A model generated the notes under the pieces. That model was not told the DNA's origin. It saw only the letters and a program-made list of their open reading frames with translations, and ran no database searches. Positions 23,853 to 33,142 of a stretch of 64,000 nucleotides of DNA are shown piece after piece. Made by a program: the position numbers and the translations under genes. The first letter of the stretch is position 1, and each line of letters starts with the position of its first letter. The DNA comes from OLB4 sp002050165 (GTDB taxonomy: Bacteria > Bacteroidota > Ignavibacteria > Tepidaquicellales > Tepidaquicellaceae): positions 202,033-266,032 of the forward strand of contig SZPC01000002.1 of the NCBI GenBank assembly GCA_030263475.1, read 5' to 3'.

Positions 23853-24419
23853 GTGAATATCAGAATTAAAAATATGGTGTGCGACCGGTGTCTTTTGACT
23901 GTAAGCAGAATTTTCGATGAGTTGAAAATCAATCTCAGTTCGTTAAAGTTAGGTGAAGCGGTTACCGATAGAGAAACTATACCGAACAGCATATTTAATA
24001 AATTGAAATCAAAACTGTCGGAGAGCGGATTTGAAATAATAGAGGACAAAAATGAGGTATTAGTTAATTCATTGAAGCTGGAGTTGATGAAACTTGCAAG
24101 AAGCGAAGCGTCACCGGAGACGAGACAAAAGTTGTCAGAACACATCACAAAGAAATTCAACAGAGATTATAATTCACTTGCTGCGATTTTCTCTGAAATG
24201 GAAATGACAACAATCGGCAAATACTTCATCGCGCAAAAGGTCGAATATGTGAAAGAATTACTGGAATACGGCGAATTAACTCTCAGTGAAATAGCGTATC
24301 GGTTGGGTTACAGCAGTGTTTCACACTTGTCTTCGCAGTTTAAACAATTGACTGGCATTACACCTTCGGCTTATAAAATCAGCCCGAAAACGACTCGTCA
24401 GCCATTGGACAAAGTTTAA
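23853..24419 (+). CDS. AraC-type regulator with N-terminal CxxC domain, likely metal-responsive
   Basis: 188 residues, GTG start. The N-terminus MNIRIKNMVCDRCLLTVSRIF has a CxxC at residues 10-13 in a ferredoxin-like, HMA-like context. The C-terminal third is an AraC helix-turn-helix: LTLSEIAYRLGYSSVSHLSSQFKQLTGITPSAYK. Short AraC proteins with this N-terminus are often next to copper or heavy-metal genes in Bacteroidota. The genes downstream (HMA, YHS, CopA-type ATPase) fit. Copper sensing through the Cys pair is inference. Confidence 0.82.
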   Translation: MNIRIKNMVCDRCLLTVSRIFDELKINLSSLKLGEAVTDRETIPNSIFNKLKSKLSESGFEIIEDKNEVLVNSLKLELMKLARSEASPETRQKLSEHITKKFNRDYNSLAAIFSEMEMTTIGKYFIAQKVEYVKELLEYGELTLSEIAYRLGYSSVSHLSSQFKQLTGITPSAYKISPKTTRQPLDKV

Positions 24420-24485
24420 AATAATGAAAATGATTTATGAAAATATGTAACGGTATTTGGTGCAAAAGTTCATAATTTTGTATCA

Positions 24486-24899
24486 GTGAAAAGTAGAGTT
24501 GAAAATATTTTGTTGGTTTTAATTCCAATATTTTTTGTAGGAACTGCGCTTTTTGCAGGTGAGTTTAGAAATCCTGATGAAACGCTCAACAATTGTAATT
24601 CCACTTGTTCCGAAATTATTGCGAATTGTTCTTCCGTTGGAATTGAATCGGTTGGTAATCCGTACACCGGGAATTTAAAAAACGATGATTGCTGTTGCAT
24701 ACAGGGTACTGCTTCGGGAGATGAACAAAGCATCTTTGCGATTGTCCGGCAAATCCGCGATGACGGCTCTATATCAGCGGTAGATTATAGCCATTTTTCT
24801 AACAGAAAGTTGTACCACAGTATTCTTGATGGTGACGTTGAACAGAAAATCGGAGTTAGAAATGAATTGTTCTTATTATTTTCATCTTTGTTGATTTGA
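24486..24899 (+). CDS. Exported Cys-rich hypothetical protein
   Basis: 137 residues, GTG start. A signal peptide (about 1-24, ending LFAG) precedes a segment with seven cysteines between residues 37 and 63 (NNCNSTCSEIIANC then DDCCCIQG), which could bind metal or form disulfides. The rest has no recognised domain. It sits between the regulator and an HMA gene, so a metal-related role is plausible but unproven. Confidence 0.6.
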   Translation: MKSRVENILLVLIPIFFVGTALFAGEFRNPDETLNNCNSTCSEIIANCSSVGIESVGNPYTGNLKNDDCCCIQGTASGDEQSIFAIVRQIRDDGSISAVDYSHFSNRKLYHSILDGDVEQKIGVRNELFLLFSSLLI

Positions 24900-24942
24900 T
24901 AACCCGTATAGGTTCAATTTTTAAAATTCAAACTCAACAAAA

Positions 24943-25410
24943 ATGTTACACAAAATTATTCCGATTGCGTTCTCGCTCTTTACTTTGACAGTTTTAAACC
25001 TTAATGCACAGGTGAAACAGGCGACAGTTGAAGTTGATGGATTTACATGTTCGCTTTGTGCAAAAGGTGTTGAGGGTCAGTTCAAGGCAATTGAGTTCAT
25101 AAAATCCGTTGAAGCAAATCTGCGGGAAGCAAGTTTTCATATAGTCTTTTCCGACACAAGGGCGATTGAATTGTCGCAATTGCAAACTGCCGTTAAAGAC
25201 GGCGGATTTACTGTCAGAAACATAATTATTAACGCTGCCGGAATTATTGATCAATCTGAATCCGGCTACAGCCTTACGACGGGAAATACTGAGGAAATTA
25301 AAGTAAATGAAATTTCCGACGGAATTAATCCCGGCGACCATGTGGAAATTACCGGCATCTATGATGCAACAAAAAATATAATCAACATAAGCACAATTAA
25401 AAAACTTTAA
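24943..25410 (+). CDS. Exported HMA-domain metal-binding protein
   Basis: 155 residues. After a signal peptide (ending LNLNAQ) comes an HMA-like domain, QATVEVDGFTCSLCAKGVEGQF, with metal-binding CxxC at residues 37-40 and the end pattern VKDGGFTV. A C-terminal region (about 85-155) has beta strands ending HVEITGIYDATKNIINI, perhaps an OB-like fold. It probably carries copper or another soft metal in the periplasm. It is 11 bp before the YHS gene, so co-transcribed. Confidence 0.8.
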   Translation: MLHKIIPIAFSLFTLTVLNLNAQVKQATVEVDGFTCSLCAKGVEGQFKAIEFIKSVEANLREASFHIVFSDTRAIELSQLQTAVKDGGFTVRNIIINAAGIIDQSESGYSLTTGNTEEIKVNEISDGINPGDHVEITGIYDATKNIINISTIKKL

Positions 25411-25421
25411 ACCAAAACAAA

Positions 25422-26048
25422 ATGAAAACATTAATTGTAATTTTTGCGATCTTCTTTGTCAGCAGTTATTCTCAGTCAAAAGATCTTACGGCTGATTGTT
25501 GCGATTTAAACTCTGAACAATCTACGATAAGTTCGTCCTTCTGCGACGATAAACCAAATTGCGATGGTACTTCGTCCACAAAAAAGAATTCCTCATGTAG
25601 CGATAACGGCAATACTGCAGGAATAACCGATGACGATCTCAAATGCCCGGTTTCCGGTGAAACAATTTCGGGTGAAGGCTTTAAATATACTTACCTGGGT
25701 AAAGAATATACATTCTGCTGCAAAGGTTGTGTTTCTGAATTTAAAACAGAACCGATTTTGTACATTAAAGAAGAACTGAAGTGCCCGGTCAGAGGTGAGA
25801 CTGCATCGAAGGATGTTTCAACAGTCGTTGACGGTGTAAAATACTATTTCTGCTGCCCACCGTGCGTTGAGAAATTTACGGCAGATGTATCGAAATATAT
25901 AACACCTGATACAAAGACTGAAAAAGAAGAAACCAAAAAACTTGAAACGTCTGAATCACCGGATGCAGAGAAAGAAGAAATTCAAAAGCTGGAACCACCG
26001 GTAACTCCGGATACACCTGAAAAGTCCGATACTGATTCGAAAGAATAA
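25422..26048 (+). CDS. Exported double YHS/TRASH-like metal-binding protein
   Basis: 208 residues with a signal peptide (about 1-19). A Cys-rich linker is followed by two YHS-type modules: LKCPVSGETISGEGFKYTY...FCCKGCVSEF and LKCPVRGETASKDVSTV...YYFCCPPCVEKF, each with a CP pair and a CCxxC. A Glu/Lys/Pro-rich tail ends the protein. YHS/TRASH domains bind copper or related metals. It follows the HMA gene and precedes a strong terminator, closing the first operon of the copper block. Confidence 0.8.
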   Translation: MKTLIVIFAIFFVSSYSQSKDLTADCCDLNSEQSTISSSFCDDKPNCDGTSSTKKNSSCSDNGNTAGITDDDLKCPVSGETISGEGFKYTYLGKEYTFCCKGCVSEFKTEPILYIKEELKCPVRGETASKDVSTVVDGVKYYFCCPPCVEKFTADVSKYITPDTKTEKEETKKLETSESPDAEKEEIQKLEPPVTPDTPEKSDTDSKE

Positions 26049-26097
26049 CCAGACTCCTCAGGCAAACTGGATTTTTATGAGTAAGATTCAAGTAAAG

Positions 26098-26126
26098 GGG
26101 TGGAAACAGATTCCACCCTTTTTTTT
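26098..26126 (+). terminator. Rho-independent terminator before the P-type ATPase
   Basis: Stem GGGTGGAA/TTCCACCC with a five-base loop and eight T residues. It overlaps a GTG at 26100 that could be mistaken for the start of the ATPase, which argues for the ATG at 26139. Confidence 0.85.
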
Positions 26127-26138
26127 AAAATTGCTTCA

Positions 26139-28640
26139 ATGAATTCAAACACCGGAAATATTTTTACGAAAACAACCTTCGATATTAAAGGTATGTCTTG
26201 TGCCTCGTGCGCTGCGTCAATAGAGTCAACTCTCAGGGCAATTAATGGTGTTGTCGAGGCAAATGTTAACTTTGCAACCAAGACTGTGAAAGTGAATTAC
26301 GACCGTGAAATGACAAATGCAGATGAACTTCAATCGGCAGTGAAAAATTCCGGATATGAGATTACGCCGGTGAAGTTATCCGGCAATTCTCACGTAAAAA
26401 AATCATTTGACATTAGGGGAGTTTCATGCGCATCGTGTGTGAATTCTGTCGAATCTACACTCAATGCAATTCCCGGTGTCAGTGATGCAAGTGTGAATTT
26501 TGCTGATAAGACTGTGAGGGTACTGTTTGATGCGGAGAGAGTAAAAACCGGACAACTTATTGATGCGGTAAAAAATGCCGGTTACGAATTAATCCCCAAA
26601 ATTGATGCGGTGAGTGGTTCTATTCAGAACAGTCCGGAACAAACGGAGGCGGACAATAGCCTTGCCGGTTCAAAAATTGAGGAAAAGAGTGAATATGAAA
26701 TCCTCAGGAAGAAAGTTACAGTAGCGTCAATATTCAGCATTCCGTTAGTTGTAATAGCTATGGGATTTCATACAATACCAAACGCTAACTTGATCATGTT
26801 CGCCCTTTCAATCCCGGTGATTTTTTACAGCGGTATAAAGTTTTACACAAGCGCCTGGAAACAACTTAAACACGGTCGTTCCAACATGGACTCGTTGGTT
26901 GCGCTCGGAACAGGAGCGGCATTTGTACTCAGCATCGTAAATACATTTTATCCCGAATATCTGACGCGCCATGGATTTGAAGTACACGTATATTTTGAAG
27001 CGGCTGCGGTAGTTATTACATTAGTGCTGCTTGGAAGAATGCTTGAATCAAAAGCTACATCAAAGACATCATCCGCAATAAAAAAGCTTATCGGACTTCA
27101 ACCGAAAACCGCAAGAGTTGTCAGGAACGGAACAGAGACCGAGGTGTTAATTTCGGAGGTCATACCAGGTGATACAGTAATCGTTAAACCCGGTACAAAA
27201 ATTCCGGTTGATGGCAGGGTAATTGAAGGTAATTCCGTAGTTGATGAAAGTATGATAACGGGTGAACCCGTGCCTGTTGAAAAAATTACGGGTTCGAAAG
27301 TAATTGGAGGTACTATCAACAGAACTGGTTCATTTCGAATAGTAGCCGAAAAAGTCGGGAAAGATTCAATGCTTTCACAGATTATCTTAATGGTCGAAGA
27401 AGCGCAAGGAAGCAAAGCCCCCATACAAAAGCTTGTGGATAAAATTGCCTCAGTATTTGTGCCTGCAGTGTTCGCGATATCCGTTCTGGTTTTTGTAATA
27501 TGGAACATTTTCGGTCCCCCGCCTTCATTTATTTATGGGTTTGTTACTTCGGTAACTGTGCTCGTAATTGCATGTCCGTGCGCACTCGGGCTGGCAACGC
27601 CGACCGCGGTTATGGTTGGTATCGGCAAAGGCGCTGAGAACGGTGTGCTGATTAAAAATGCTGAAGCGCTTGAAATAGTCAGAAACGCTGACGCTATTGT
27701 ATTGGATAAAACCGGTACGATTACTTTAGGTAAGCCCGAAGTAAGCAGTATTACATATTTATCCGACGGTGGAAAAAACTATCTTAACAACGTAATCTAT
27801 TCTATCGAGAAAACTTCGGAACATCCGTTAGCTGAGGCTGTAACGAAGCATCTAAGTAACAGTGAATCGCTTACCGTAAAAAACTTTGACAGTTATACCG
27901 GTATGGGTGTTAGCGGTGAGGTGGAGGGAATAGTATATTTTATCGGCAATGAGAAACTCCTTAAAGCTAATGGAATTGAGATCAGCGAATATATTAAGAC
28001 AGAGATAAATAAAATTCAATCGCGGTCGAAAACCTGTTTGATAGTTGCAACAGGGAATTCAGTTCTGGCATTGATTGAAGTAGGTGACATGATAAAAGAT
28101 TCATCTGCAAGTGCGATATCAGAATTGAAGAACTTCGGACTTGAAGTATATATGTTAACCGGTGATAATGCAATGACAGCGGAATCGGTTGCAAAGCAAA
28201 CAGGGATTGATAATTTTAAAGCAGAAGTTTTGCCAGGCGATAAACTTGAATTCGTTAAACAATTGAAAGCAGATGGCAGTAAAGTAATTATGGTAGGCGA
28301 CGGTATAAACGATTCGCCCGCTTTGGCAGAGGCAAACGTTGGAATTGCAATGGGAACCGAGACGGATATCGCAATGGATAGCGCCGATGTTGTCCTTGTA
28401 AAAGGCGACCTTGATCATATCGTAAAAGCAATAAAAATTTCAATCCAGACAACCACAGCTATAAAGCAGAATCTTTTCTGGGCTTTCATTTACAATCTCA
28501 TCGGAATTCCGATTGCAGCGGGAGTTTTATATCCGTTTACAGGTTACCTGTTGGACCCTATGATAGCCGGCGGTGCGATGGCTTTTAGCTCCGTTTCAGT
28601 TGTAATGAACAGTTTGCGCGTGAAAAGAAAGCAGGTTTAA
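26139..28640 (+). CDS. copA: Copper-translocating P1B-type ATPase
   Basis: 833 residues from ATG 26139. Two N-terminal HMA domains (DIKGMSCASCAASIE and DIRGVSCASCVNSVE) each have CxxC. Eight membrane helices are expected; the transport motif CPCALGLATP is the copper-type CPC signature. DKTGTITLG carries the phosphorylated Asp, SEHPLAEAV the HP motif, and MVGDGINDSPALAEA the hinge. It pumps Cu(I) from the cytoplasm. It follows the metal-binding genes and lies just before the oxidase cluster, so it may detoxify copper, supply CuA/CuB centres, or both. Confidence 0.95.
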   Translation: MNSNTGNIFTKTTFDIKGMSCASCAASIESTLRAINGVVEANVNFATKTVKVNYDREMTNADELQSAVKNSGYEITPVKLSGNSHVKKSFDIRGVSCASCVNSVESTLNAIPGVSDASVNFADKTVRVLFDAERVKTGQLIDAVKNAGYELIPKIDAVSGSIQNSPEQTEADNSLAGSKIEEKSEYEILRKKVTVASIFSIPLVVIAMGFHTIPNANLIMFALSIPVIFYSGIKFYTSAWKQLKHGRSNMDSLVALGTGAAFVLSIVNTFYPEYLTRHGFEVHVYFEAAAVVITLVLLGRMLESKATSKTSSAIKKLIGLQPKTARVVRNGTETEVLISEVIPGDTVIVKPGTKIPVDGRVIEGNSVVDESMITGEPVPVEKITGSKVIGGTINRTGSFRIVAEKVGKDSMLSQIILMVEEAQGSKAPIQKLVDKIASVFVPAVFAISVLVFVIWNIFGPPPSFIYGFVTSVTVLVIACPCALGLATPTAVMVGIGKGAENGVLIKNAEALEIVRNADAIVLDKTGTITLGKPEVSSITYLSDGGKNYLNNVIYSIEKTSEHPLAEAVTKHLSNSESLTVKNFDSYTGMGVSGEVEGIVYFIGNEKLLKANGIEISEYIKTEINKIQSRSKTCLIVATGNSVLALIEVGDMIKDSSASAISELKNFGLEVYMLTGDNAMTAESVAKQTGIDNFKAEVLPGDKLEFVKQLKADGSKVIMVGDGINDSPALAEANVGIAMGTETDIAMDSADVVLVKGDLDHIVKAIKISIQTTTAIKQNLFWAFIYNLIGIPIAAGVLYPFTGYLLDPMIAGGAMAFSSVSVVMNSLRVKRKQV

Positions 28641-28787
28641 AGTTCACCGTTAAAGCACATCGTTTTTTCCACTCAAGATGTAAAATGTAAATTCATCTCA
28701 TGTCCTGAAATATATTCAGCCTTTCAAATCAAAAAGAATTGATGCTTAAAACCCGACCATTTTAGTCCCAAATGGAAAATTTTTGTC

Positions 28788-28816
28788 ATTAGATTCTAAG
28801 ACATAAATTATCTAAT
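28788..28816. promoter_or_regulatory. Inverted repeat upstream of the act operon
   Basis: ATTAGAT (28788-28794) and ATCTAAT (28810-28816), separated by 15 bases, 34 bp before actA. It could be an operator at the operon promoter. The remaining 28641-28850 DNA shows nothing else clear. Confidence 0.3.
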
Positions 28817-28850
28817 TTGAGTTTCAAAATTCCATTTCAAATCTCACTTA

Positions 28851-29432
28851 ATGAACAAGTTTTTACTCGACTACAATTTAAAAGTACGTTTACCAATTAT
28901 AATTTTTGTAGTCCTCGCGGTATTTGCCATTACCTATTATTCCTCATTTGCAGAAAGGAACGGTATAGGGTACTCACCTGATCAGCCGATCGCATATTCG
29001 CACGAACTTCATGCGGGTCAAATGCAGATTGACTGTCAGTATTGTCACACGAACGTTGAAAAGTCAGCGTTTGCGAATGTCCCTTCAACGGATGTGTGCA
29101 TGAATTGTCATAACTTTGCCCGGACTGACAGACCGGAGATTCAAAAGCTCACCCAATATTACAAAGAAGGCAAGCCAATACCATGGAAGCGCATTCACCG
29201 GCTTCCGGAGTTCGTTTACTTTTCGCATTCGGTGCATGTGAACAAGGGGATTGACTGTGTTAACTGTCATGGTGATATTGCGCGAATGGAAAAAGTAGGG
29301 CAGGTAAGCTCATTCACTATGGCTGCATGTCTGGATTGTCACAGGAATCCCGAAAAGAGGATACAGGATTTTGAACTGATAAAGGCAAACATTAAAAAGG
29401 GTCCTGAATATTGTTCAGCATGTCACAGATAA
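28851..29432 (+). CDS. actA: Alternative complex III subunit A, pentaheme cytochrome c
   Basis: 193 residues. One N-terminal membrane helix (about 13-31) anchors a periplasmic domain with five CxxCH heme sites: CQYCH, CMNCH, CVNCH, CLDCH and CSACH at the extreme end. His-rich segments between (YSHELHAG, FSHSVHVN) give axial ligands. ActA is the multiheme electron-accepting subunit of alternative complex III. First gene of the operon. Confidence 0.92.
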   Translation: MNKFLLDYNLKVRLPIIIFVVLAVFAITYYSSFAERNGIGYSPDQPIAYSHELHAGQMQIDCQYCHTNVEKSAFANVPSTDVCMNCHNFARTDRPEIQKLTQYYKEGKPIPWKRIHRLPEFVYFSHSVHVNKGIDCVNCHGDIARMEKVGQVSSFTMAACLDCHRNPEKRIQDFELIKANIKKGPEYCSACHR

Positions 29433-29449
29433 AATTAATTTCACTGAAT

Positions 29450-29647
29450 ATGGATAATAACAAAGTAGAAAAAAACGGGATTAAGCGGAAAAGATTTTTC
29501 GTATATCTCGGGGCGTCAGTTATTGGCATATACGCAGCGTTTTCAAATCCAATGCGTATTTTCTCGAAAAAGAATAATTCAAGTGCATCGGGGAAACTGA
29601 AGGTTCAGCAAAATCCTCTTGCAGTAAAAAGAAATTATAAGTCTTAA
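29450..29647 (+). CDS. Small single-span membrane protein in act operon
   Basis: 65 residues from ATG 29450; a longer frame from 29411 would overlap actA. Basic start, then one membrane helix (RFFVYLGASVIGIYAAF), then a basic tail. Not recognised as a named subunit; its place between actA and actB suggests an accessory or assembly role. Ends 3 bp before actB. Confidence 0.6.
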   Translation: MDNNKVEKNGIKRKRFFVYLGASVIGIYAAFSNPMRIFSKKNNSSASGKLKVQQNPLAVKRNYKS

Positions 29648-29650
29648 ATA

Positions 29651-32600
29651 ATGAATAAAAACTCAGAACTTACAAAAGGAGTAATCACATCAAACGATCT
29701 TTACGACACGAAAGAAGAAACATACAACAACAAAGATGTAAATTACTGGCGGGGGTTCAGGGAGCTATATAACGATCCGGAATTCAGGAAGGAAGTTGAG
29801 AGTGAGTTCGATGATGATGCAGGGAAACCATTTGATACATCAAAATTATCGGCAATTTCAAGGCGCAAATTCCTTGCCTTGCTTAGTGCTTCAGCCGCAG
29901 TTGCCGCAGCCGGTTGCTCGAATTACCGCGATAAAGGTGAGATAGTACCTTTCAATCAAAAGCCTGAAAATCTGGTTGAGGGAAATCCAAACTATTTTGC
30001 GTCAACCTTTCAGATTGGCGGTGAGGAAATCGGTGTGCTCGTTAAATCCAGGGAAGGCAGACCGATAAAGGTTAACGGAAATCCCGAACATCCGGTCTCG
30101 AAGGGAAAAGCTAATCTCGCAGCACAGGCTACAGTTCTCGCATTATATGATCCTGACCGTATCCGCGAACCGAAAGCAAGTTCAGATAAAAATTCATTTT
30201 CGACAATTCAATGGAATGACGCAGATGCAAAAATTATTGAAACTTTGCGTGCAGCTACAACTGCAGGAAAAGAAATTTCAATTTTCACCAGTTCCGTCAT
30301 TTCGCCAACACAGAGAAAACTTTTCGACGATTTTATCCAGCAATTTCCGACAACAAAAATATACCCATTTGAACAAGTTAATAATTCAGTAAAGAATTCA
30401 GCATGGAATAAAATTTACGGTCAGAATATTGCGCCGGCGGTAAAGTGGGACGAGGCAAAAGTTATTGTCGCACTTGAATGTGATTTCCTCGGACTCGAAG
30501 ATGGTAAGACCGAAGCAATGAGATTGTTTGCTAAAAACAGGGATCTTATTAATAATCCGGATAATTATTCGCGGTTGTATTCAATTGAAGGTAGCACAAG
30601 TTTAACGGGACTTAATTCCGATTACAGGTTGCGGCTCAGAACTGATGCAATTGAGGAATTGATACTTGCTTTAGTGAATGAGTTCGGAGTGAAACGTGGT
30701 GGTTCAGCGTTGTCTTTAGAATCAGGGATTGTTTCAAAAGTGAGCTCATTCAATATTAACGCCGTTGCTGAAAAATACGGTCTGGATAAAGAAGTTATTG
30801 GTCATCTCGTCAAAGACCTTGATGCAAACCGTGGAACATCTATTTTTGTAGCGGGAGCTTCGTTGCCTGAATCAACTCAAATATCAACGTATCTGCTGAA
30901 CGAAATTCTCGGCAATACAAAATTGTATTCGTTTGATTTTAAACAGGACCTAACGCCGCTTTCTACAACTGCCGAACTTGCCGATTTATCCGGCAAAATG
31001 AAGGGCGGACAAGTAGGGGTATTTATTAATTTCGATTCAAACCCGGTATTTGACCTCCCGAGAAATCTTGGTATGGCAGAGGCTATCATGAATGTTGAAA
31101 CGGTTATTTCATTTACAGAGATTGACAATGAAACATCAATTAAAAGTAATTATGTTTTGCCGTGCAATAATCCGCTCGAAAGTTGGGGGGATTATAATTC
31201 GAGGATAAGCTATTTCGGACTTCAACAACCGCTCATCGCTCCGTTATTTAATACAAGACAAAAGGAAGCGGTAATGCTCAATTGGATGAGAGGCGGAAAT
31301 AATTTTAACGAATCAATTTACCATCAATATTTAAAAGATAACTGGCAGCAGAATCTCTATCCCACACTTAACGCATCGGCAAGTTTTAATGACTTTTGGT
31401 TTGATGCGTTGCACGATGGATTCGTTCTGCTTCCGTCACAAACTCAGGAATCTTTACAGTTCAATCAGTCTGCGGTTATACAAGCACAGCCTATTAAACC
31501 TTCCGGTGGTAAGGTTGTATTACTTACGAGGAATTACACGCTCGGTGATGGTAAATATTCTAACAACGGCTGGCTTCAGGAATTACCGCATCCGGTTTCA
31601 AAAATTGTATGGGATAACTATGCTGCAATTTCACTTGCAACAGCAACAGCAAACGGACTTGACTCGAATGATTTGGTTAATGTAAGTATTGGTGATAGAA
31701 CGGTTACGCTCCCTGTATTTGTTCAACCGTCAATGGCGGACGATGTTATAGCGATAGAGCTTGGTTGCGGCAGGTCTTCCGGAGGTAAAGTTTCAGAGGG
31801 TACAGGTTTTGATGTTGTACCACTAATTGGTAATGATGGAATTTCACCATGGGTTTACAATAACGCAAGTATTTCAAAGGCAACGGGAACTTACGAACTC
31901 GTTTCAACACAGGAACACTACCCGATTGACAGTCCTAAGTTCAAGGATATACAGTTCAAGCGCAGAATTATACAACAGGGGACATATAAACAATTCAAAT
32001 CTAATCCTAAAGATATCGTTGACCGAGTTGAAGTTGAGGGTATTGACTTGCGCGAATTTCCGAGTATAAACGGTGAGCCGATTAAATATACAGGTGTGAA
32101 ATGGGCGATGGCAATTGACCTTAACAAATGTACGGGTTGCGGCGAGTGTATAATGTCTTGCAATGTTGAAAATAATATTCCGGTAGTGGGAAAAGATCAG
32201 GTTGCGAACAAACGTGCAATGCAATGGATTCGTCTCGACAGGTATTATTTCGGAACACCTGAAGATGCGCGCGCGAATTTCCAACCAATGTTGTGTCAGC
32301 ACTGCGATTTTGCCCCGTGTGAAAATGTGTGCCCGGTCGTGGCTACAACTCACAGCGAAGATGGATTGAACGGTATGACTTATAACCGTTGTGTCGGAAC
32401 AAGGTACTGTGCAAATAACTGTCCGTATAAAGTGAGGAGGTTCAATTACTTTAATTTCAGGCACGAGTTTAATGATTACCACTATCATAACGATTCGATG
32501 CAGCTCGCTATGAATCCGGAAGTAACTGTTAGATCGAGAGGGGTTATGGAGAAGTGTACTTTTTGTGTACAGCGTGTGATGAAAGCAAGACAAGATGCAA

Positions 32601-32842
32601 TAAGTGCAAACAGAGAGTTGAAAGGAACAGATGTAATAACAGCATGTCAGGAAGCCTGTCCGGCAAACGCAATTACTTTTGGCGATATGAACGATAAGTC
32701 CGATCCGATTCAGGCTTACAGAAATAGCGACATAGCATTTTATTCACTGGAAGAAGTAAAGGTTAGACCGAATGTTACTTACATCTCGCAGATATTTAAT
32801 ATTGAAGAGGAAGTCCCGAAAGCCGGTCACCACAATGATTGA
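29651..32842 (+). CDS. actB: Alternative complex III subunit B, molybdopterin-oxidoreductase-like fused to ferredoxin domain
   Basis: 1063 residues. A twin-arginine-type signal SRRKFLALLSASAAVAAAGC (RR at 71-72) is unusually internal, as in other ActB proteins, and ends at a possible lipidated Cys89. The middle is molybdopterin-oxidoreductase-like. The C-terminal ferredoxin domain starts near residue 827 with CTGCGECIMSC, then CQHCDFAPCENVC, CVGTRYCANNC and CTFC...CQEAC, enough for four Fe-S clusters. It is the fused ActB1-ActB2 form. Confidence 0.93.
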   Translation: MNKNSELTKGVITSNDLYDTKEETYNNKDVNYWRGFRELYNDPEFRKEVESEFDDDAGKPFDTSKLSAISRRKFLALLSASAAVAAAGCSNYRDKGEIVPFNQKPENLVEGNPNYFASTFQIGGEEIGVLVKSREGRPIKVNGNPEHPVSKGKANLAAQATVLALYDPDRIREPKASSDKNSFSTIQWNDADAKIIETLRAATTAGKEISIFTSSVISPTQRKLFDDFIQQFPTTKIYPFEQVNNSVKNSAWNKIYGQNIAPAVKWDEAKVIVALECDFLGLEDGKTEAMRLFAKNRDLINNPDNYSRLYSIEGSTSLTGLNSDYRLRLRTDAIEELILALVNEFGVKRGGSALSLESGIVSKVSSFNINAVAEKYGLDKEVIGHLVKDLDANRGTSIFVAGASLPESTQISTYLLNEILGNTKLYSFDFKQDLTPLSTTAELADLSGKMKGGQVGVFINFDSNPVFDLPRNLGMAEAIMNVETVISFTEIDNETSIKSNYVLPCNNPLESWGDYNSRISYFGLQQPLIAPLFNTRQKEAVMLNWMRGGNNFNESIYHQYLKDNWQQNLYPTLNASASFNDFWFDALHDGFVLLPSQTQESLQFNQSAVIQAQPIKPSGGKVVLLTRNYTLGDGKYSNNGWLQELPHPVSKIVWDNYAAISLATATANGLDSNDLVNVSIGDRTVTLPVFVQPSMADDVIAIELGCGRSSGGKVSEGTGFDVVPLIGNDGISPWVYNNASISKATGTYELVSTQEHYPIDSPKFKDIQFKRRIIQQGTYKQFKSNPKDIVDRVEVEGIDLREFPSINGEPIKYTGVKWAMAIDLNKCTGCGECIMSCNVENNIPVVGKDQVANKRAMQWIRLDRYYFGTPEDARANFQPMLCQHCDFAPCENVCPVVATTHSEDGLNGMTYNRCVGTRYCANNCPYKVRRFNYFNFRHEFNDYHYHNDSMQLAMNPEVTVRSRGVMEKCTFCVQRVMKARQDAISANRELKGTDVITACQEACPANAITFGDMNDKSDPIQAYRNSDIAFYSLEEVKVRPNVTYISQIFNIEEEVPKAGHHND

Positions 32843-33142
32843 TGAAAAATTAATTTTTGATGATTTGGTTTTAATTGGCTTTCCGTTGAGAGAAAGTCGG
32901 GCGTATTGCGGATTTGGTGGAGTTAACTAATGGACAATCGTTGATACAAATTATATGCCCGCTAATAGTAATAGTACAGGGAACAATTAATGAAGTCAGG
33001 AATAGCAACGGGTGGTTTGTATGCCGGGCAGGTTTGTAGGGAAAACAAACGGATGGTAGTTTTAAAATGATTTAGGGTAAAAATTTGGAATAAGGAACTA
33101 CTTTTGATTTTTAAAAACTTACAAAAAAATTTCAATTAACCT
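32843..33142 (+). other. 300 bp gap inside the act operon
   Basis: No ORF, RNA gene or convincing hairpin is visible between actB and actC, although the rest of the operon is tightly packed. It could hold an internal promoter or a decayed small gene; nothing is supported. Confidence 0.4.

Noticed and set aside
26100..26138. Upstream GTG start for the copper ATPase
   Set aside because: It lies in the stem of a strong terminator; ATG 26139 begins just before the first HMA domain.
31904..32593. 229-codon open frame opposite actB
   Set aside because: Complementary-strand shadow of the ferredoxin domain of ActB; rich in Cys, His and Arg without domain logic.
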